From Flavobacterium urumqiense (GTDB taxonomy: Bacteria > Bacteroidota > Bacteroidia > Flavobacteriales > Flavobacteriaceae): a stretch of 64,000 bases of DNA. The notes below the pieces were generated by a model. It was given only the letters and a program-made list of their open reading frames with translations. It did no database searches and was not told where the DNA came from. The position numbers were made by a program, and so were the translations under genes. Location of the stretch: NCBI RefSeq assembly GCF_900108015.1, contig NZ_FNVP01000002.1, positions 62,001 through 126,000 of the forward strand. The letters are read 5' to 3'. Positions within the stretch are counted from its first letter, which is position 1. Each line of letters starts with the position of its first letter. Shown piece by piece: positions 59,467-64,000 of the stretch.

Positions 59467-59494
59467 AAAAGCTTCCCAACTTGTGGAAGCTTTT
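59467..59494 (+). terminator. Terminator after the DUF1573 gene
   Basis: AAAAGCTTCC / GGAAGCTTTT with an 8-base loop, followed by TT. It overlaps an upstream in-frame start of the next gene (59483), which argues for the later start there. Confidence 0.75.
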
Positions 59495-59518
59495 TTATTG
59501 AAACTAACCCTGAAAAAC

Positions 59519-60055
59519 ATGAGAAAGCTTGAAAACAGCGAATTGGAAAGAAAATCAATCGAAGCTTTTAAAGAATCTAAAAAGACGCCTATTATCTTAG
59601 TTTTAGATGACATCCGTAGTTTGCATAATATTGGTTCTGTGTTCCGCACAGCTGATGCCTTTTTGATTGAGAAAATATATTTGTGCGGCATTACGGCAAC
59701 TCCTCCAAATAAGGAAATCCATAAAACCGCTCTTGGCGCAACAGAAACGGTAACTTGGGAGCACAGTGATAATGTCCTTGCCGTCATTGAAAATTTAAAA
59801 AAAGAGGATGTAATCACATTGGCTATAGAACAGGTACAAAGTGCTGTTTTTCTCCAAGATTTTAAAGTTGAAAAAGACAAAAAATACGCGTTAGTTTTTG
59901 GAAACGAGGTTTATGGAGTTTCACAAGAAGCAGTCGCTTTATGTGATGGTTCAATTGAGATTCCACAATTAGGAACCAAACATTCTTTAAACATTTCAGT
60001 AAGCGCCGGAATTGTAGTGTGGGATTTGTTTCAAAAAATAAATTGGCCTGCATAA
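59519..60055 (+). CDS. SpoU/TrmH-family RNA 2'-O-methyltransferase
   Basis: From the ATG at 59519 (MRKLENSELERKSIEAFKES) the protein has 178 residues; the longer frame starting at 59483 runs through a terminator stem. The SPOUT motifs are LDDIRSLHNIGSVFRTADAF (motif 1, with the conserved N and R), ALVFGNEVYGVSQEA (motif 2) and IPQLGTKHSLNISVSAGIVV (motif 3, knot region). It transfers a methyl group to a ribose 2'-OH in tRNA or rRNA. The target is not determinable, and there is no N-terminal RNA-binding extension. Confidence 0.9.
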   Translation: MRKLENSELERKSIEAFKESKKTPIILVLDDIRSLHNIGSVFRTADAFLIEKIYLCGITATPPNKEIHKTALGATETVTWEHSDNVLAVIENLKKEDVITLAIEQVQSAVFLQDFKVEKDKKYALVFGNEVYGVSQEAVALCDGSIEIPQLGTKHSLNISVSAGIVVWDLFQKINWPA

Positions 60056-60096
60056 ATTAATGTTTAATCAAACAAGAAAAACAATACTTTTATAAA

Positions 60097-62277
60097 ATGG
60101 GAAAACATGTGTTTTTTAAAATAATTTTAGTTTTAGTATTTTTTACTTCAGAAATAAACCACGCATCCAGCTTTGATTATACGACAAAAAAACACATCTC
60201 CAGTAAAACACGAAACACTTTAAATTCTCCGCAAATAAAAAAAAATCGGAAATTAGTTGCTAGTACTGCTCCGATTCTAATTGCTCAAAACAACAATCAA
60301 CCCTACTGCCCGGGAACTTCTTTAAATATTGTGAGTGACATAGCAATAGCAGACCCGGACAATTTCATTACTTCTATTTATATACAGATTTCTTCGGGTT
60401 ATATTAACGGTGAAGATGTATTGTCTTTGGCAGGAACACATCCATCAATTACAGGCGGTTGGGATGGTTTATCAGGGAAATTTACCTTAACCGGAATAAC
60501 AGGACAACCAAGCACTGCAGCCTTCATAGCCGCCATAAAAGACATAAAATATTCCAGTAGCAACACATCTCCTTCCGGAATTCGTAGTTTCTCAATTACA
60601 ATAGGACAAGCAAATTACTTAGCCCGAAACGGTCATTATTATGAATACATTCCGAATCCTGGAATCAGTTGGACAGCAGCAAAAGCGGCCGCAGAGAATA
60701 GTACTTATTTTGGATTAAAAGGTTATTTAGCCACAATTACAGCCCAAGATGAAGCACAACTTTGCGGAGCACAAGCAAACGGAAATGGATGGATTGGTGG
60801 CAGCGATGCTGAAACAGAGGGAATTTGGAAATGGGTAACTGGACCAGATATTGACAGAGTTGTATTCTGGAATGGAGGAGTGAATGGCACATCGCCAACT
60901 TATTCAAATTGGAACACAGGAGAACCGAATAATAGTAATGGAATTGAACATTATGCACACGTTAAAGCACCCGGCGTTCCAGGAACACCTGGATCGTGGA
61001 ATGATTTACAATTAAACGGGGATGCAACAGGAAATTATCAAGCCAAAGGGTACATAGTAGAATATGGTGGAATGCCGGGAGAACTGCCACTACAAATTTC
61101 AACAAGCACAAAAATCAGCATACCTAAAATCACAAATACAACTCCCTCACAAAGTTGTGATTCAGGAAGCGTAACGCTTAAAGCCACAGCGTCTGACGGA
61201 ACTGTTAATTGGTTTGATGCTGCAACCGGAGGAAATCTACTAGCAATAGGAAACTCCTATTCAACGCCAAACTTATCTACAACCACCACCTATTATGTGG
61301 ACGCAGGTGCTAATTGCAGCGCTCCTCGAACAGCAATTATTGCGACTATAAATGCTACTCCTAAAATAACTTCAACTAATACACCTGCAACAAGATGCAG
61401 TTCCGGAGCAGTTACACTTCAAGCAACTGTTAGTGCAGGGATTATTAATTGGTACTCAGTTGCAACCGACGGAGCAATTGAAGGAACCGGGACAAGTTTT
61501 ACAATTTCTAGCATTTCTCAAAACACAACATATTACGCTGAAGCCCAAAACAACGGTTGCACTAATCGTAACAGAACTCCAGTTGATATTAAAATCTACT
61601 CGCCACCTTTTGTTGTAGATCAGGAATTAACTTTGTGCAAATCCGCAACTCTAACACTTGATGCTCAAATTCCTAATATGTCTTATTTATGGTCAACTGG
61701 AGAAAACACGCAAACAATTAGTATTAAAACTGCCGGTAATTATTACGTTGATATAACTAGTCCCGCCCCTGAAAACTGTACCAGCAGAAAAAAAATTAGT
61801 GTTGTTGAACATAATACTCCCGAAATCGACCGTGTTGATGTCAATGAAACAACAATAGTAATCTATTTAAAAAAGGAAGAAGCTTATTTTGAATATTCTG
61901 TTGACGGAACTAATTACCAAAATTCAAATGTCTTTTTTAATGTTCCCAGTGGTCTGCAAACAGCTTATGTAAGAGAAGTTAATTTCTGTAGTTATGATAC
62001 CAAAACCTTTATTGTACTGATAACACCTAAATTTTTCACCCCTAACAATGACACTTATAATGATGTATGGGAAGTAAAAGGATTGGTTAATTATCCAGAA
62101 GCCGAAGTCTCTATTTTTGACCGATTTGGCAAATTAATTGTTATACTAAACGCAAAAAAATTAATTTGGGACGGTACATTAAATACTAGTTTATTACCGG
62201 CATCAGATTATTGGTACATTTTAAAAATTGACAATTTAACCCCCGAAGTCAGAGGTCATTTTTCTCTTAAAAGATAG
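60097..62277 (+). CDS. Secreted T9SS cargo: C-type lectin, Ig-like repeats, gliding-motility-type C-terminal domain
   Basis: A 726-residue protein with an N-terminal signal peptide and a beta-rich domain (about 65-170). A C-type lectin domain follows (about 176-330: NGWIGGSDAETEGIWKWVTG, WNTGEPNN, HYAHVKAPG, SWNDL). Three Ig-like/CHU_C-associated repeats come next (about 345-412, 420-500 and 505-570: GSVTLKATASDGTVNWFDAA and GAVTLQATVSAGIINWYS). It ends with a T9SS type B sorting domain (about 640-726: FTPNNDTYNDVWEVKGL, YPEAEVSIFDRFGKL, LPASDYWYILK). It is probably exported by the type IX system and bound to the surface, with the lectin as ligand-binding part. Confidence 0.9.
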   Translation: MGKHVFFKIILVLVFFTSEINHASSFDYTTKKHISSKTRNTLNSPQIKKNRKLVASTAPILIAQNNNQPYCPGTSLNIVSDIAIADPDNFITSIYIQISSGYINGEDVLSLAGTHPSITGGWDGLSGKFTLTGITGQPSTAAFIAAIKDIKYSSSNTSPSGIRSFSITIGQANYLARNGHYYEYIPNPGISWTAAKAAAENSTYFGLKGYLATITAQDEAQLCGAQANGNGWIGGSDAETEGIWKWVTGPDIDRVVFWNGGVNGTSPTYSNWNTGEPNNSNGIEHYAHVKAPGVPGTPGSWNDLQLNGDATGNYQAKGYIVEYGGMPGELPLQISTSTKISIPKITNTTPSQSCDSGSVTLKATASDGTVNWFDAATGGNLLAIGNSYSTPNLSTTTTYYVDAGANCSAPRTAIIATINATPKITSTNTPATRCSSGAVTLQATVSAGIINWYSVATDGAIEGTGTSFTISSISQNTTYYAEAQNNGCTNRNRTPVDIKIYSPPFVVDQELTLCKSATLTLDAQIPNMSYLWSTGENTQTISIKTAGNYYVDITSPAPENCTSRKKISVVEHNTPEIDRVDVNETTIVIYLKKEEAYFEYSVDGTNYQNSNVFFNVPSGLQTAYVREVNFCSYDTKTFIVLITPKFFTPNNDTYNDVWEVKGLVNYPEAEVSIFDRFGKLIVILNAKKLIWDGTLNTSLLPASDYWYILKIDNLTPEVRGHFSLKR

Positions 62278-62290
62278 GCGCTTCTCAATT

Positions 62291-63427
62291 TTATAAGCTG
62301 ATTTTTTGCTGAATTTCATTTAAAATATAAAGATAATCTTCTTGGTTCTTTACAAAATCCTTATCTGAAACATCAATGATTAATACATTTAATTCTGTTT
62401 GTGATTTAATGTAATCCAAATAACCATTATTGATCTTTTCTAAATATTCAGCAGGAATTTTTTGTTCATAGCTTCTGCCCCTTTTCTTGATATTTTGCAA
62501 CAATCGTTCTGAATTTTGGTACAAATAAATATATAAATCCGGTTTTGGCATTTCTCTGTAAATGATATCAAATAGATTGCGGTACAAACGATATTCATCA
62601 TCTGCAAGAGTGATTTTGGCAAAAATTAAGGATTTGAAAATATGATAATCAGCAACAATAAAATCTTTAAACAAATCAAATTGCGCTAAGTCATCTGATA
62701 ATTGCTGGTATCTGTCGGCAAGGAATGACATTTCAAGCGGAAATGCATATCGATTTTGGTCTTTGTAGAATTTAGGCAAAAAAGGATTGTCTGCAAAACG
62801 TTCCAAAACTGTTTTTGCATTGAAATCCTCTGAAATCTTTGTAGCTAAAGTTGTTTTTCCTGCCCCGATATTTCCTTCAAAGGCAACATAATTAAATTGT
62901 TCCAATGAAATACTTTGCAACGGGCTTTTTAACTCTTGAATTACTTTGCAAACACTTTGGTCTGGCGACGATTCCTGCAACTCCAAAATTGTTTTTTTGA
63001 GAATAGGATGTTTCCAATCCAAATTTAAATCTTGCATAGGCAACAAAACAAATTTCCTATTTTGCATCAACGGATGTGGAATCTGGAGTTTTTCAGAATC
63101 AATAATTTCTTCATCAAAAGAAATTAAATCTATATCTATAGTTCTAGACTGGTACCCTACTTTATTACTTCGAACCCGACCTAATTTTTTTTCAACTTTT
63201 AAAACTTGCGTTAAAATTTTATTTGCGGAGCTAGTCGTGTGAATAATTAAAACACAATTGTAAAATGCATCACTCTCAAAACCCCATGCTGGAGATTCAT
63301 ACAATCTGGAAACTTTTATTACCGTCCCTATTTCCCGATGTATTAATTGCAAACAATGTTCGATATTTTCCAGTCGATTACCTTGATTACTTCCTAGAGA
63401 TAAAATGACCTGATGTTGTGATTTCAT
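62291..63427 (-). CDS. folK: FolK-deoxynucleoside kinase fusion protein
   Basis: A 378-residue two-domain protein. Residues 1-160 are a 6-hydroxymethyl-7,8-dihydropterin pyrophosphokinase (SLGSNQGNRLENIEHCLQLI, RLYESPAWGF, RTIDIDLISFDEEII, QIPHPLMQNRKFVLLP). Residues about 178-378 form a deoxynucleoside kinase with Walker A GNIGAGKT (185-192), ER at 209-210, and DRYQQL and RGRSYEQKIP as lid and substrate elements. The first activity belongs to folate synthesis, the second to purine deoxynucleoside salvage. It is convergent with the T9SS protein gene. I recall this fusion in other Bacteroidota, so it may not be an oddity of this strain. Confidence 0.92.
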   Translation of the reverse strand: MKSQHQVILSLGSNQGNRLENIEHCLQLIHREIGTVIKVSRLYESPAWGFESDAFYNCVLIIHTTSSANKILTQVLKVEKKLGRVRSNKVGYQSRTIDIDLISFDEEIIDSEKLQIPHPLMQNRKFVLLPMQDLNLDWKHPILKKTILELQESSPDQSVCKVIQELKSPLQSISLEQFNYVAFEGNIGAGKTTLATKISEDFNAKTVLERFADNPFLPKFYKDQNRYAFPLEMSFLADRYQQLSDDLAQFDLFKDFIVADYHIFKSLIFAKITLADDEYRLYRNLFDIIYREMPKPDLYIYLYQNSERLLQNIKKRGRSYEQKIPAEYLEKINNGYLDYIKSQTELNVLIIDVSDKDFVKNQEDYLYILNEIQQKISL

Positions 63428-63466
63428 ATTAAGCGCAAATTAACTAAAAGAATTTTAGAATAGAAG

Positions 63467-63474
63467 TATCTTTG
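63467..63474 (+). promoter_or_regulatory. Promoter -7 box of sppA
   Basis: TATCTTTG matches TAnnTTTG, 89 bases before the ATG at 63564. Confidence 0.45.
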
Positions 63475-63563
63475 TAAAGAGTGTTGAAAACTAATTTTAA
63501 AATTATAAAAACTAAAGCTGTAACAAATTGACCTCATTTGAGACTTATTAAAAAAATATAAAT

Positions 63564-64000
63564 ATGAAATTTTTAGGAAATGTATTGGCTACCATCATAG
63601 GTATTTTTGTTTTTTGTATGCTATTCTTTTTTGGAATACTACTAATTGGAGCCATTTTTGGAGGCGAATCTGAAGGTATTGCAATAAAAAGCAATTCAGT
63701 TATCGAACTAAATTTAGAAGACATAAAAAATGATTATGCAGGAAAATATAAAGATCCTTGGATGACAATTTTTTCAGAAAACAAAAAAGTAGGACTAACG
63801 GATATAATAAATGCCATTGGGGAAGCAAAAACGGATGATGACATCAAAGGAATATCAATTTTAAATAATAATTCTTCTTTAGGTATGGCCCAAAGCAAAG
63901 CCTTGAGAGATGCGTTAGGAGATTTTAAAAAAACAGGGAAATTTGTAATGGCTTATTCCAATTCTTATTCGCAAAAAGAGTATTATTTGAACTCTGTCGC
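63564..64000 (+). CDS. sppA: Signal peptide peptidase SppA, 67 kDa type (3' end outside window)
   Basis: An ATG at 63564 opens a frame that runs off the window edge; 145 codons are visible. The N-terminal transmembrane anchor (LATIIGIFVFCMLFFFGILL) is followed by VIELNLEDIKNDYAGKY and, after VGLTDIINAIGEAKTDDDIK, by GKFVMAYSNSYSQKEYYLNS, which matches the N-terminal domain of the protease IV family and includes the region of the catalytic lysine. The nucleophile serine lies outside. It degrades cleaved signal peptides in the inner membrane. Confidence 0.85.
   Translation, partial: MKFLGNVLATIIGIFVFCMLFFFGILLIGAIFGGESEGIAIKSNSVIELNLEDIKNDYAGKYKDPWMTIFSENKKVGLTDIINAIGEAKTDDDIKGISILNNNSSLGMAQSKALRDALGDFKKTGKFVMAYSNSYSQKEYYLNSV

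Overview
The window is chromosomal DNA from a member of the Bacteroidota, almost certainly a Flavobacterium-like Flavobacteriaceae. The evidence is AT-rich DNA, promoters of the Bacteroidota type (TAnnTTTG, sometimes with an upstream TTG), weak Shine-Dalgarno signals, a type IX secretion plug protein, a gliding-motility-type C-terminal sorting domain, two DUF5916 proteins, DUF6702 and DUF6370 proteins, and a fused FolK/deoxynucleoside kinase. There is no rRNA operon, CRISPR array, prophage or intact insertion sequence.

Layout. 1-2.8 kb (minus): an ECF sigma factor, its probable membrane anti-sigma protein and an edge-truncated outer-membrane protein. 3-9.9 kb: polyprenyl diphosphate synthase, rlmN, an O-methyltransferase, a PAP2 phosphatase, tatA, an M1 metallopeptidase and a DUF6702 protein. 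10-13 kb: a tandem array of four paralogous secreted proteins of unknown function; the fourth is a pseudogene with two in-frame stops. 13.2-15.5 kb: pepE, two identical tRNA-Gly genes, a wrecked GNAT gene and an L,D-transpeptidase-like protein. 15.7-20.7 kb: two tandem DUF5916 proteins. 20.8-29.2 kb: gpmI, then a TetR / ABC / HlyD / TolC efflux or type I secretion cluster running into map and a methyltransferase. 29.3-40.9 kb: an M16 protease, the T9SS plug protein, apaG, pruA, rsmG, a fatty acid desaturase, an aminotransferase, purT and a DUF6370 protein.

40.9-43.4 kb is a decaying stress-response neighbourhood: a Crp/Fnr pseudogene, an intact pirin and small GNAT, an OsmC gene that has lost conserved residues, and a YjdI-type Fe-S protein pseudogene. 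43.5-52.7 kb: fabD, a small lipoprotein, galE and a DegT aminotransferase, kdtA, a LytTR two-component pair and an S9 peptidase. 53-54.7 kb is a second degraded stretch: a GNAT with one stop, an S46 peptidase fragment, and a 5'-truncated second kdtA copy joined to it out of frame. That copy shares a 145-bp identical tract with the intact kdtA inside otherwise diverged sequence. 55-64 kb: an Ala-rich lipoprotein, a YegP-like protein, tRNA-Leu and tRNA-Gly, mutS, a DUF1573 protein, a SpoU-type methyltransferase, a lectin-bearing T9SS cargo protein, FolK-dNK and a partial sppA.

Most genes are housekeeping or typical cell-envelope genes of this group. I did not find a clear new biological system. 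The most unusual content is the paralogue array, an interspersed palindromic repeat family, the degenerate ABC ATPase, tiny membrane ORFs, and the traces of recombination and gene decay. Family assignments rest on motifs and remembered family features; no database search was run.
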